Positions 10,325 to 24,180 of a stretch of 64,000 bases of DNA are shown piece after piece. The DNA lies in contig JABWDB010000017.1 of assembly GCA_019614645.1 (NCBI GenBank), positions 62,001-126,000 on the forward strand, given 5' to 3'. The position numbers were made by a program, and so were the translations under genes. This DNA comes from Stratiolaelaps scimitus (Eukaryota > Arthropoda > Arachnida > Mesostigmata > Laelapidae). Under the pieces are notes generated by a model. The model was not told the DNA's origin. It ran no database searches and saw only the letters and a program-made list of their open reading frames with translations. Within the stretch, counting starts at the first letter, position 1; each line of letters opens with the position of its first letter.

Positions 10325-13300
10325 CGAAAGCTAAACTGCTATAATTAATAATCTCAGGTACAATAAAGCCGATTGCTGCTGGCGCCGAGCAGTTTCTATA
10401 TATTCATATTCTGACGATAGCAGCTAATTGTAAATTGGATTTTTCAGATACGACTCAGTGTAATATTCGATATTCCGTTTTAGTTTTATGCCCACTTTGT
10501 CCTTTTGTCTGAAATAGGTGAGGGCAAAGCAGGTAAGGATGAAGAGGCCTGGCAGGAGATGAATTCTAAATTGGTCGAGAATATTCCTGTCACTGAGGTA
10601 GGCCCAGGTATATGGGAACGAGTCTTCTTGTTCATTTTGTTGAGTGTCCCTCATTGCCTCCGTTGTTTACGCTAACGTCAGGCCTACTACGTTAATAATG
10701 CTGTTGATATATTCGATCGCACCCTTGCGCAGGTTACTTACTGAGCTTGGACTTGCGTTTGCGGGTACCGGTGATAGGTTACCACCCACGGTGGTTGGCT
10801 GTAAACACGCAGTAAAGTCGCAGACGTCTTGAAAAAGGGGCCAGGTTGAGGTAGATGTTGATGATTCATGTTACGGCAAGAAGCGGGCAAGATTGTTTCG
10901 CTTTAGATAAGCCAGCGTGTTCGTGCTTGGCCTACACGTAATGGCCTAACGTCCCCAGCGACCATATGGCTACAATGAAGCAACGGGGTGAAACATAGCA
11001 ACAGAGAACACAACGAGAAGACTGTATGCCTCTACAATAACACATATACACTACCACCACCAGCATGCACTATTCAGTGCCTCACAATAACCATCTAAAT
11101 TCCAGACCGATGTCCCACTGATCGAACACATTGATAATGTCCACCTGTACCATGGGACACCAATATCGATCGCAGGGTTTGTAGCGTAAATAAGATTATT
11201 TGTATAGATTTCGATAAACCAGACGCAATGGTAAAACTATACATAGAAGCCTAAAATACAGCAACATCAATAATTAAGAATCGGGAAAAATATGTAAGGA
11301 TTAATAATTAATCATTTCTTAGCTGAAACCCGGATGGTTTCAGGTCTCCAACCCTTTGTTTTCCTTCATGAATAGACTTGATGCCTCATTTGAGTTAAAC
11401 ATTATAAACATTTGAATGAGTTGTACACGACTAATTAACGCGTGAAGAGTTACGCGGTAGCCATGTTATTATCCTTAGTTCAATGAAAAAGCTTCTTTGC
11501 AGCAAGAGTTAATGCGCTAAAATGATTGATTAGTAGGAAAAAACCCAAGGCAAGGATAAACGCGACGTATACCATAGAAAAGTATAGGCTAGCATTCGAT
11601 TATAAGAGGAGCATTTATTTCGAGTTCCGCCAATAGTATTAACGCACTTCTACCATATATAAGAGATTTATTTGTATCAACAGTTTTGTTTCTGATACTG
11701 TCCTAAGCTGAGCTATATTTGTATGATGGTGACACAATGATGATTTGACGTGAGTAGCTGCAACGATATATAATCCATCTAAACTATGATGTGGATGTCT
11801 GGAGATTTACAGCGGTTTTTATTATTCTTAATACAGGAGGCGCAACCAAACGAATTGAAAAGTACTAAATTCTCTCACATGAGCACCTCCCCTTCTCTTA
11901 ACTTCTCCACAGGAACATTCTAGTTTCCCTAAGATCATGGTGATTGGAGCGGAAAATTGCTGCAGTGTGATTTATTTGTTTTCGAACATTTTAATGAGCG
12001 GTTTGGGTTAAACAAAAAGATACATGACATTTAGTTAACATGTCACTAAAGTTATTACAACTATACAGTTTATGTTAGAATAGGGGAATTTCTATTAACA
12101 GTGACATTTGACAGCCACGTTATGATTTACCTTCTCTCTCCATTAAGTCATCTACCCCGTGGGTGTCCCTAACCTGTTGCCTTCATCGTGTCAAGCCATT
12201 GTCATTCTCGTATCCATGTCCCGGAGGAATTCATTCATAGAAATAACTCTTGGATTTCCTAATTCGCAGGTGCTGTTACTCTCGCGATCGGTCTTCGAGA
12301 CCATCGCACAGTGCCTTTCGGAGTACTATATGGAGAGCGAGTTACGATGACACGGACGATTGTAGCGCTGTCCATTTCCACTGTGCAAGAGATGAACGGA
12401 CATCTCAACATCCAAAAGCGCGTTCTTACCCCCGTTTTTCAAGGTGTTCGTGTTGCCTTGCAGGTCGCTCTCCGACGACAGGGTGAAAGCCGATCGAGAG
12501 AACCGCTTCTCGTTATTGGGAGCTATGCTCTTGGGGGGACACCCTACACGCGGCTAGTAACTATGCGGAGCTCTGATCTGGCCAGGTCGTTGTCGGGCAC
12601 GACGACACGGGAGGGGGAGGATTAAAGTGAGTTAGCGGAGCCGTGGAAGAGATCGGATGAGCAGAGCTGTCAGATAGGCTGGCATGCTTTGTAGCTGGCT
12701 GACCGGCGGGCCTACGTCCAAGAAGTCATCTGCACTTGTCCTTCGTTTTTTGGTCCATGACGCAGCGCGGACTTCGGTTCATCCTACGTCGGCGTGGGGG
12801 GCTGCTGACGTATTTTGTGTGGCTAAGGCGGAATGGATCAGCTTCGGGGCGTGCTCAACTCGCTCACGCGTGCACTCACCCACACTTGCAGACACTTCAG
12901 TTGATCAGGCCATCGCAACAGGGCGCCCCAGCCCCTGGTGGACGGCTACAACTAACAAGCTGTACTTCCACTCGACTGCGAACCTGTAACCCACCTTCAC
13001 GTAATTCGGCGACGGAAGAGCGTTTATCAGTTGTTCTGGTCCTTTAGAATCCCCGGCCGAGACAAAAGGCCCGGCCGAGCCTCGCACGAAGGTTCTAGCC
13101 TTGACTAGGACTCAGAAGCGACGAGAGCATCATCCACCGGCCCTACGACCGACACGAAAAGAATTGCTAGCCAGCTTAACTAGGCGAAAGGTCAACGGAT
13201 GTGATGCAATTCCAGCTCTGCAAATTAAACAGATGGTCATACAGATTGAAATGAATCACAGGACGGTCCAAAACTAAAATAAAAGTTCACACTTCATCGT

Positions 13301-13963
13301 GAAATTTGACGTTTGAATGAAACTTTCCTGGGGACATTATGATCAGCTTCCATATACCCAGCACGGGTTCCAGTCCATAAAACTTCTCCAGATAAATAAA
13401 TCAACACTTACACTAAACGCGTATTGCCAACGATGAGTTCGACCATGAATCGACAACGAATTCGAGTCAAAAACCACATAACGTCTTATCATGGACGTAT
13501 CACAGGATGGAATGATATTGGGGATGCTCAAATGTATCTCTTATGAAGATAATGACTAGTTCGTTGGTATTTTTAACAGGTTCCTTTAACAAATCAATAA
13601 TGCGTATCATTTGTTAATTTTTAGCAAAGCGTTCGGGCGGCAGATTGTTAATTTCTAGAAATGCATACGTAGGAGACGGAAACCTCTCCGAATTTACCTC
13701 TCCGTTATCCCGGCCACGGAAATTTAAACAGCCAATATTTAAAAACAATGAATAGTTCACTTATCATTAATATTGAGAAGATATTGTTATCATCCGGAGG
13801 TCAACTCGTTCAGCGAAGATAGTCTCTGTCGCAATTTACAATCCTGCTGTTCTGATATAGTTAGTACGCAATTAATCATTCTATCCCATTTAAATGTTTT
13901 AATAATTAACACATGTGGTAACACAAATTGAGTAAATTTGTTTATTTATTAACATTTGACAGT

Positions 13964-13991
<28 letters not shown>
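13964..13991. repeat. (TA)n microsatellite
   Basis: About 14 TA units in AT-rich intergenic DNA. Confidence 0.9.
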
Positions 13992-13994
<3 letters not shown>

Positions 13995-14877
13995 AGGTCT
14001 TTTCTAATCTACAGTACTGGTTGTAGAGGTCCAGTTAAAATACCAAATATCGCTTTCTTAGTGCACCATTCGAGATCACCATCATCTTTATGTTGTGATC
14101 CTGCTCACTAGGGTGAAAGTAAGTGATTCTGAGCAAAATCCCTGGGTTATCCTATCCCAGGGACGTACGACATCGTTCTATATTCCTCCGCCATTCATTC
14201 ATATGTCTTCATTGATCTCTCCCGCAATCCCCCGAACTGCCAAAACAATCGGGGCGCGGAATTAGTTTTGACTGCTGGCAAATTCATCACGAATCATGTG
14301 CCTATCCCCTCACTCTATTTGAAATTGATTACTGATGAACAGCCAATATACCCCGTGTATTCCGCGGTCCTTCTGTGAATCTCTCTATGTCTCTCACTGC
14401 CTTCGTCTACTGATTTTTGTTGATTTTGCAAACACGGCCAACTTCATTATTTCCAGCCAGCCACAGATCGCACACCCACTCGCCGACACAAGCTCAGACG
14501 CGTCGTCACCCACGAGCCTCCCTGTCCTTTAGTGCGTCGGCTTGTCGGTGAGTCGTTCGGTCGCTGCGTCGCCGCGTTGGCCCAAATGATGGCATAGCAC
14601 AAACAGTGGCGGTGACGTCGGCATCTTAGGCAGTTGTCAGCGAAGAAGGAGACGCCTTCACCGTCGGCCTCGATGCGTCCTGAGTGCATCCACGGCACTC
14701 TCTGCATCCCGTATCGTTGTGCATGCGCCTTCTCCAAAGGTCCCCCGCTACTTAGACAGCAAGGCTCCTACCCTTCGACAAAGCCTCCCCCTAGTGCTTC
14801 GGGTTGCTGGATCGTTCTTGTTGGCGTGCTAGCCCGACCCGCTCACTCAACAGCGTTCAGATGACGAGGCCAAACGA

Positions 14878-14903
14878 CGCTGCTGCTGCTGCCGCCGCCG
14901 CCA
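14878..14903. repeat. (GCT)n(GCC)n compound triplet
   Basis: Four GCT-type units followed by GCC units within a GC-rich island; a similar block lies at 60,818-60,847. Confidence 0.85.
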
Positions 14904-17017
14904 CAAACACCACTAAAAGGAGCTCATGTGCTCCTTGCCGCTGCTGGCGGGGCACTCCCGCTCCGTCGCTCCTCTTGAAGAGCTGCCGAAGAGCAGCTCG
15001 AATGTTGCTCTCCCCACGGCCAGTTTGATGGGTCGTCGCTGCAAGCTGATGCACTCACTTCTGCACCCACTCAGGCGTTAGGGGCTGCGAGGAATGGGAC
15101 CTGGCCGCCCTCTTCTCCCGCAGAGCGCAGGGGGCAAGGTCGGCTCGAGTCCTGCTAGCTGCGCGTCGTCAACCGATCGAGCGGCGGAGGAACTTATCGA
15201 ACAACGACGCAAACTTACAACAGCAGTTCGAGGCCGACGACTGCTGGCTACGAAGTAGCCATGAAATTACGGCCGTTATGAAGAGCAAGACTTCGCCAGA
15301 CGTTAGTAAATGCAGGCGCGAAACGTATAGGGGCAAAGGAGTGAATCGAAGACGGTCTGCGGGCCGAGTGTAGCCGAGCATGAGGTCGCGAAAGTGGGGT
15401 AATTCTTCGTGAGGCGATTTGGGTTAGTGAGGCGGCGCCGGCGACAGCAGCGACGACTTCGGGCTTTGTTTAAAGCGTGGCTTTCTCGTCTTGAATGAAC
15501 CGGAGTGCGCGAGAGGTCAAGGTGGCGTCTATACATAGACGTATGCTGATCTTAGGTATATCATATGCTATATTTTTACGCTCGAAGTTTTAGCGGGATG
15601 CTACACGCCTACGACTATTAAACATTCGGGGAATCCCTTCATTTGGCTGGGATCCAAGCTCAACCGGATCAAACTGCTTCTTTGAGAAATTTGTGATGAC
15701 GTAACATGTACGCTTTACTTCCAAGATGAAATCGCCACTTAAGAAAGTGGCATTTGAAGGTTACTCATTTTATTGAGCTTCGCGAAACGAGCATTTCCCG
15801 TAACATAGGTACAACATGTTGGTCAGAAATTAATGCTTAGCCACATTGCACAGGTTAAAACTGGGAATAAGCTGAAATGCTTTCAACGTTGAACTGAGTC
15901 TTGAGTGCCGGTAGTCCGTTGGGAAGCAATATTGGCCTTTATTTTATATCACCAATTTTACTAAATATATAATTGTCGTATGCTACGGGATGACTTTGAA
16001 TAACGCTGCATTCGAAAGCAATCGTTGGACGCAATGCTTCCTACGGCTTAACCCTATGTCCCGGTGTCTGTTTTAGGACTTACACCTAAGGTCACTCAAT
16101 TTGCATTATGCATTAGGCTTAATCTCTTCCGACACCGTTCGCTAGTACACTGAAGCTATTGAACACCACGCTGGCGCCTCGAAACGACTGCTTTAACGTA
16201 TATGTTGAACAATGCGTTCAAAGAAGGCACCAGAGATAGAGCAGCCCTCCCTTGGCAACCCATGCCATATGTGTCATGTCTTAAGACAACCTCAGATCTA
16301 ATTAAATCCTTTACCTTGAACTGCATACGTACACTAGAGAATAGATAACGTAGGAAACCTTCAACTAGCAGTTAACTTAGATCAATGAAGTTAAGCTAAG
16401 GCAACGTTCAACATGGTTCATGATCAGGTCACATATATAACGAGAACTAGTCAGCTACTAATAGTTAGTTGAGAAGGTTTAATATTTTAATTTCCCATCA
16501 TGTCCATCAACGATTTCAGTCTGAAATATTATGCTCGATTCGAAAGAGATTGCTGGCATCCGCAATGGCCCTATAGGGTGACGGGGCGTTCTATTGTACA
16601 CTCATGAAGCATCATGTAACATTTATGTTAGTCGGAAATTTCCGTAATTTGAATGTCGTGGTGGTGAGACCACAGCCGAAAATGATGGGAGAACGATTAA
16701 ACGACGAGGCCAGAAAATTCTGTCGCCAAGCATTGCGCCTTCATAGGTTTCACGCATCGCCCCCTAAACGTCAACTGACAGCATTTGTAGCATAAAAGAC
16801 CCCGCGTAGCACATTACGATGTCTCGTATATCAGTCAGTTAACATAAGTTACGGAACACGTCTTATTTATTAATATATGCTGCGGGTAAGAAATGACCCA
16901 GATGGTACTCAAGATATCTGAAACGGATTCTACGTCGCGACCACGACAGAGGTCTTCATTCCTTTTACTTATTTTTTATTACTATATTTTACACGTTTTC
17001 GCGCATGTCTATGACAA

Positions 17018-17199
17018 AATTTTCGGGGCTGACTCACAGCCTACATTTGACGTCTACAGAACTGCTGTCGGCATTGCTTCATAAAATCGACCCCTTTAAA
17101 TGCAAATGGTCAACGGTGGGGATCAAGCCGGCGCACCTACGTGTCTCCTTCGATTGCAAGGCGCACACGAATGCACTACGCCACCGAGCTCAACGCATT
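17018..17199 (-). mobile_element. tRNA-derived SINE, copy A
   Basis: This 182-bp minus-strand element lies between perfect 10-bp duplications, tctatgacaa, at 17,008-17,017 and 17,200-17,209. Its sense strand opens with a tRNA-like head holding an A-box (tggcgtagtgc) and a B-box (ggcttgatcccc), the internal RNA polymerase III promoter. A body unrelated to tRNA follows, with conserved blocks catttgcatttaaagggg, gaagcaatgcc and tcagcc. It matches the copies at 23.7 and 27.6 kb over its whole length. Open frames here are chance. Mobilisation would need a partner LINE, which I could not identify. Confidence 0.85.
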
Positions 17200-17209
17200 T
17201 CTATGACAA

Positions 17210-20200
17210 TCATCTTGGAACCGCACCACCTAAACAGTCACAACTGAACATCATTAGTGACGTTTCATTTTCATGATACAAGCAGAATAATCTAAACTAT
17301 ATTCGCTGGTCAAAAATCTCCACCACTCCATTGAACATAAGAGTGAATTCGCACACGGAGGTCTATTCTGGCTTTTTATAAGGTATTTAGTTTTTCTCGT
17401 TTTGATGTTCACTCTTATATTAATATATATATATATATACACGCCTCGTCAATTTTTGGCGTGTTCATATACCCGACTTAACCGACTCACGTAAGATCGG
17501 CGAGACGAGCTTTTCGGGGTGTTCCTTGGGCAAAGCATTCGCTATATCACTCCATTTATATTCATTTATTATAACCCCATGAGGCCATGCCCTCTATACA
17601 TCTTGGGCATCTGCTGGTGTTAATATACCAATGAGAAGACGCCATTAGACATACTCTATAACTTATTGCAATCATTTCTTATTGTTACTGATTACAGTGC
17701 CTTGACTGAGTTATCCTGTACAAAGACAGCATGCTGCAATGCTCAGGGCATTATGTAAATGAACTAGCATAGCCGTGACTCCTAATAGTTTCGAGGAGGG
17801 ATTCCGGCCTACGTGTAACTCCGAGTACATCGACCTTATTAACGACCGCACCTTTGTCATCATGTTATATGTACCCCCTCTATTCACATAAGAAAATTGC
17901 AGTTCCTTTAATGAATCAATGCACCTTTACGTTATTATCAATTCTGGCAACAACAATAGCAACAACAGCATTACCTTCGGGCGGGAGAATGGGGCATGTG
18001 CACTTGTAGAGATTTCATGTAAAAATATGCACTTGATTCAACCAGAGACATGTTAGCTCAAACAAGCGCTTACATTCACTTCGTGGAGTGTTCCAGATAC
18101 CGAACCTTGACAAACGCGGCCTCATCTTAAACTACTGAGATTCGAAAATCAAAGTTCACATTCGAAATGATCTCAGTCCACCGTTTCGCGCTCTGTTCTC
18201 CACACGATTGAAATGCATGTCTATCTATCTTGGCGTCATCTATAAGAATGACATTTCTTCTGTACAATGGCCCGATACATGAATTCTGTACAGGGAAGTT
18301 ACGTACAGTATGCGAAACGTGTACGAATGTACAATGCAGTTTTATACTCGTGTACACGCTGTGCCGTAGATCAGTCGCACTGATTGTTGACATGAACGTA
18401 GTTCAATCGTGATGGCATCATCGATGTTGTTGCAGGTAACGTTGCGTCACGTGAGCGATGCGTGCCTAAGAATTCTATCAGTGGTCAGCGAGTTGACGGC
18501 CAAGTTTCAAGGATCCGACGCTTCGATTGAGACAACGGAGCACTTCGCTAGACGCGAGCTGTTGCTTCCTCCTGTCGGCTTTCACGGATTTGTGCGACGG
18601 CGACTAAAGGCTCTTCGAGAAAGGGGGGGACACTCAAGAGTAGAAACTGAATGATAACGAGGCGTGACAAGATGCGAAAGGAATAATTCACCCTGATTGT
18701 CGGTGCTGCGCTACTCGGTAAATTTATTCAATTCAATAACGTGTCAATCAGGAGACGGCTCGGGCGGCAGTGATGATGGCAGAGAGACGTCCACTATATG
18801 TTGCCATACCCAGACGTCCTTAGCGAGGTAGTGACAGGACAGATAGATAGAGAGACCCACAGAGCAATGTCCAACGAAGTCACATCTCATTAATGAAATC
18901 AAACATGGCCCGTCAACTCGCTGAGTCGCGCAATTTTTGTTTCGCCAACGGAGAGAACCGGCGAGGATGACTGGTCACCACCTTTTTCATATATATATAT
19001 ATATTCTATGCTCAGGGGGCAGACCTGCCCAAGGCTACCATCATTCTTGTCTTTACTCATATTCCGGGCGCTTGGGCCTACGGAGCATTCAGGACTTGGT
19101 CGAAGTCAATACTAGACAGCTGGACAGTTGAGGAGCCAAACCTTTATCATGCGGATATTTTGCAAATGATTCAAATGTGTTTTCTGAGTGAGAGAAGGCA
19201 ACTGTCCACTGATAAAAGTGAACCATCTACAAAAACGACTGTTAGGTTTGATTTGGTTCATTTTCGAGCAGTGTCACCTATTCACATTACGGAAGCACGA
19301 TACGAATATGCTATAATTTAATGACTACATCGAGCTCGTTAATAGAGACTGACAGTAAGAAGTACAGTTGGTAAAACGAACTGAGCCGCTTTTAACCAAT
19401 ATCGAATGTAACCCAAGGGTCAAGGCGTTTTGGAGGCGAATCCTGGGGCACATAATAGATACGTGTCCAAGAATACGGAAATTATTAAAAATTAACAATT
19501 GTTTGTACAATGGACGTTATCGACACTTCTACTTTCTGACGTATAGTTCGAGGTTACTCTTTTGTAGGACTGCCACTCCTTAACTACCGAAAAAACGCGA
19601 TTTGGAGACCAATTATATTTTGTGACAACTAGATCACTTTTGTGCTCATTGTTTTCCACGCAGCCGTTTTCCACGAAGAGTTGCTCCTTGGTATTGCATT
19701 GTGTCTACAGGTTTTCCTTGATGTTTAGATGCAGGCCCCTTGATCGCCAATGAAAAACGGTTCTTCCGATTCGCCGAAGGCAACTTTTAACAGCACAGGC
19801 GATACGAATCACCTCATAATCATTCTGAAATTTGCGCTCTCTGTACCAATGGTGAAGGGAATTGCCGTAATTTTCGTCGCCTCAAATGCCGGTTGCCGAT
19901 TGATTTATGGAGGATAACCCCTCGAAAATGACCTCTTGAAAGTGTTGTAACCTTCAATTCCCTAGAGGCAAAATATACGATATCAAGATCTGACAGTATA
20001 TTTAAGACATTAACGGAAGGCTAACTGGAAAACAAGAATCAATATTAGTCGTCGCAGAGTAACAAAAATTGTTAGGATAAATACACAAACGTCACTTCAG
20101 TTGTTTGAAATAGTCTGTTTCTACTCAGATGCAGCTATTCCTCAAGATGTTATTGTTTGGAACGCTGTTGAGAATTCTCACCACGTTCATCATTCTATCA

Positions 20201-22841
20201 CTTCATGTGTGATATGCCTCTCAGTTGTTAGACAGCGAAATGACAAAAATAGTCGAAAGGTTAGTGTGAAAGGGTGGCTCACCCTTCGAAAATGAACCGC
20301 CGGACGATACCTTTAGATTTAGTAAACGTAGCCTACTCGCTTTACCTCTGAACTGCGATATGACCTGCCTTCGTATCGTGTTGTTGAGGTGAGTAATGCG
20401 TGGGGTCCTACAAAACATTAACCTACAATTCTATGGAAGGGCCAGACGTTAACTCGATGTGAAAACGATTGCGAATTGTATATTTTTAATGTTACCGATA
20501 TATCTGAAGCTTATTCAAGCGCAATCTCTCGAGTATCAATTCGCTTTAAAATTTGAATGCCAGATTGAGGTGAATCCCAGTTGAGATAAAGGTATTCACA
20601 TGATACCACCTTTTGATTTAAGGCCACTTGTATATTTAGCGATGGCTGCACTCGCGAATACAACTTATACCACTCACTGCAACATATCAAATCCACATAG
20701 GATCCACCTTTTTCGAGCAAATGCCTCGCCGGCGTTTGCTATCGAGGTTCTTTCTCTCATAAAGGACATCACTAATGATGTCACTGCCGGTGTCTATTTG
20801 TGTGGAAGCTAGGTCCGGAATAACGGGCAGGTCATTTTTGATTTTCTGATTCATTTCAGATGACGATCGTCGTATATAGGTGCTGCGGCTATATTACTCC
20901 AGCTTCTTTTAGGACTGCTAACCCATCGGGGAGTGGGGCCACTCGCGAGAACGTAACGAACGAACATGTGACTACAAGTCTGGTCGTGAAAGATGTTGTG
21001 GCTAAAAGTCACGTTCACTTTGTCCATGCGCGGACTCCGGTTTGCCCCAAATCTTCGCGGATGCTGTACTTAGAGGAGACTGAGGTTGGGGGGATGGGCG
21101 AGATGGGTAAAGTCCTTTACTGTCGGGACTAAGCAGGGCTCCTAAGGGCGGACTTGTTGAGACGTCGCTCGGATTTGATTAGGGCCTGCCGCGCATCATG
21201 TCTAACACAGCAAGTGGCGACGATGCACTGGGTCAACGAGGGCGCGAGCCCACTCTAGAAGCTCATTCGGCGCAAGCTGCTGTAGCCAGCCGTAAGTGAC
21301 CAAGCGTCCGTACCGTACTCATGGATGTGTAAGTCGTGTAGGCGAATTTGTCTGCAACCTCATTTATCACATTCCACTCCGACCAGAAACTCCAAGTGAC
21401 GTTCGCTTCGTGTCTTGGCAATTATTTGATTCTCTGGCAAAGAGTCGCGGGTCAGGCGTTGGGTTCCACACGTACACAAGGGCACAAGCGAAGGCTGAGG
21501 AGGGTACAAATGTTTCGCTGACTTATCTGACTTCCCTAGCTACTTATACCAGTTACTCGCCCAGGACACGTCACGTCTGTGGAGGTTAAGCGCGTCCTAC
21601 AGCGGTTAGGCTGTGTCTGTCACGGGACAAAAGTTCCACGGACCAAATTTATGCCGGAGATTGGCTACGGAGATCCAACGATGAACTGAACCATTAACGT
21701 TATAGCAAGGTTGACCCGCTCACGTTCCCTATTAGTTATTATTACCATTACCTGGATACGTATGTATAGTAAGGCTATGCACGCATAGATGAAGTAAAAT
21801 TTATGATTTATTCGGGTAACCGCGGTGATGGGAAAGACATCAGACAGCAACGTCATTTCAAGTCTAAGTCGTCACATTTTGGTCTTCAACCATCGTCACA
21901 TGATAGAACTTCACTATAAACTGTAATGGGCGTAACACCGTTACCTAGATTAACCGACCATATTCTGTATCTTAGACTACCACGAGGAGTCCGAGTGCAT
22001 ATTTTGTTGATCTTACAAGAATCCATTTAACTGGCCAGGTTTAGGCGATTATATACAATCAATCATCTATCTATTATTTTCATATCAGAAGCCGGTTCGA
22101 GCACTCTGGGGCATTTTTTTCGTGTCTATCTAAACACCAGGAAATATCCGTCGAAATATGAAAGAACACCTCATAGAGAGCACTAAGGGGCAACTTGAGT
22201 ATGGCCTGCTATAATTAACTTTTAAGCCGCTGTTTATATGCTTAACGTATAAAATCTGGGTCTGCGGGCGATAGGTGCTTAGGACTTATCTGTCTGGTGT
22301 TCAGTCCATTTGTTCAACAATGTGGTATGTGGACTTTAAATCCTGATAAATGACATAGAACTCCCATCTGAGATTTATAGATCCATAGCGGTTAAAACAA
22401 CATCTACAACCACAGACGAACAGTATTTAAAGGGTAATCTATTGTAATTTAGCCTCATGTATTGGAACTCTCGTTTCGCTTGAGGGGAGATGAAACACAA
22501 ACCATTGCTAACAATTTCATAATATATACTCAGCTAGGTAATCCAAAATATATCCGATAAGCAAGGTACTTTGAGTTACGTAAACTCGCACATGGGGAAT
22601 AAACTGATAATAGATAGGGTAACAATTAACAATCAACTGAGCTTAACGATATATTTACACACGTCGAAATTTAACAACTTTGACGCCACTGAGTTCAGAG
22701 GAAGTAGAATTAGTTACCACATAACTAGCGTAATTAACTATTTGCCTATTCAGTTTGCTTATATTTACTCGTTTACTTTATGTTTACTTTTATTTACTTG
22801 TTAATAAAATAGTAATTTATTCATATTAATGACTTTTCTTT
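17210..22841. other. Intergenic DNA, no gene recognised
   Basis: Short frames only; the longest (21,296-21,589) lacks motifs. TA runs occur at about 17,418-17,438 and 18,989-19,004. Nothing else seen. Confidence 0.55.
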
Positions 22842-23290
22842 TTGTGCGTTACAACTATGGTCCCTCTGGACGTATTATACGTAGCCGTCTGGATGATAGC
22901 TCTGGCACAACCTTTGCATAGCCTCCTTCCAAGAGGTCATATACTATCTCTCGGAGAACTTGATCGAGTTTGTTTCAATTTTGGTGGTTGTCAGCCCGCA
23001 GTCTCCTCTCAATTGGCCAGGCGTGCTTATATCAGGAGAATATGCAGGTTGACTCCGCAACTTGATCCCCTTCTCGGTCAAAAACAACCCAACAACAGCA
23101 GCAGCTTTACGGGGACGGGCGCTGTCACGGAGAAACCACTTGCACACTTGCCTGTGGCATGCCCCATGTCCAGATACTCTGCCGAAAAGTTTTCCTACAC
23201 TTCTCCGGTGGCAGAGGTTTTTGGAGGCGGGAGCCTATTGGAGGCAATTCCGTCGAAGGCCATGGCCATCATAATGAGCATTCTTTGCTC
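22842..23290 (-). pseudogene. mariner-like transposase remnant
   Basis: Minus-strand reading gives two linked frames. The upstream one (about 23,290-23,160) reads MAMAFDGIASNRL.PPKTSATGEV, resembling the mariner block before the second catalytic Asp, and contains a stop. After a frameshift near 23,150 the frame reads KWFLRDSARPRKAAAV and then QPAYSPD, corresponding to HDNAPAHKA and HPPYSPDLAPSD of mariner transposases. The second catalytic Asp is present, but the final Asp of the D34D triad is lost (the frame reads STPG there). Stops and the frameshift make it dead. The 209-codon open frame on the plus strand over this region is an antisense shadow. No terminal inverted repeats were found. 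Confidence 0.7.
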
Positions 23291-23695
23291 TACACGAATC
23301 TGTTCACATGCATCCGGTTCAGATGTTTCATTTGGGTACCAATATTGGCGACGCCAGGTTTACTCGAATCAGCCTGATGATACTGTAGATCACACATATT
23401 TGTGTCCTCTAACAGCACCTGAAATTAAGCTCACAATGGAAATAGGCGCTCATCTGCCGTGTGTTAAGTGAGCGAATAATAATGGCAACCTAATGCATAA
23501 TGGATGCGTGTGCCATCCTCTTATTTTCTGGAGGTGGGAATATCATCGTAGCATTTCAGTACCATTTTCGTATTCGCCCATATTATTGCCTCTATAGCCT
23601 TACAGAAATGCATACATTATTAATAAATAAATCAACACTCTTCATGCCTTACCAGGTAGTATAACTTTTGAACAGTTTGAATAATCTGCCTCTCG

Positions 23696-23862
23696 ATTGC
23701 GACGAGCCCATCGGCAGGCTATGTTCGTGTGCGTCTTGCAATCGAGGGAAGCACGCAGGTTCGATACCCACCGTTGACCATTTGCATTTAAAGGGGTCCG
23801 TCTTATGAAGCAATGCCGAAAGAAGTTCCATTGACGTTAAATGTTGGCTGTAAGTCAGCCAA
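23696..23862 (+). mobile_element. tRNA-derived SINE, copy B
   Basis: A plus-strand copy of the family also found at 17.0 and 27.6 kb. The B-box ggttcgatacccacc is well kept, the A-box region (caggctatgttcg) is altered, and about 12 bp before the B-box are missing relative to the other copies. The body keeps catttgcatttaaagggg, gaagcaatgccgaaag and gttaaatgttggct. I could not see a convincing target-site duplication, so the borders are set by homology. Confidence 0.8.
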
Positions 23863-24115
23863 CATTCCGTTCGAATCGTTTTCCCTGAAGGGCAAAATCG
23901 TGCGACTCTCGGCTACAACTGCGTCCATATTGTCATCCCGACATCATGTCAGGTTATGCGCTAATAATAAAGATCAATAGCAAATAGCCCGAATAGTGAG
24001 CTATTTTTGGGCTCACCGGACGGAGATACAGTATGGTGGCGTACGGGCTGGACATTGAAATGTTTTCGTGGGATACTGATAGATGGCAATAGTATTTTAC
24101 TGTCATTTGCCTCTT

Positions 24116-24180
24116 AACGACTGCAGCTAATTTCGTATTTAATTTTAAAAATTACATATACGAAATTAACTGCAGTCGTT
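24116..24180. repeat. Near-perfect inverted repeat (23-bp arms, 19-nt loop)
   Basis: Arms 24,116-24,138 (starting aacgactgcag) and 24,158-24,180 (ending ctgcagtcgtt) pair at 22 of 23 positions. The single mismatch is a C-A pair at 24,127/24,169. The loop is AT-only except for one C. Pairing stops abruptly at both ends, so it lacks the lower stem of a typical microRNA precursor. It could be a tiny foldback element or a template-switch product. Confidence 0.85.

Larger units (their letters stand above)
10325..17007. other. Intergenic DNA with GC-rich patches at 12.2-13.2 and 14.4-15.5 kb
   Basis: The minus-strand frame 10,424-10,654 (76 codons, ATG start) has one hydrophobic segment (LLPGLFILTCFALTYF) but no known match. 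The patch at 12.2-13.2 kb carries ATG frames of about 100 codons (12,311-12,625 and 12,736-13,047) without motifs. The patch at 14.4-15.5 kb has triplet repeats and no recognisable coding. The rest is AT-rich with nothing seen. Confidence 0.5.

Noticed and set aside
22842..23471. 209-codon plus-strand frame
   Set aside because: The opposite strand carries mariner transposase motifs over the same bases; the plus frame matches nothing known.
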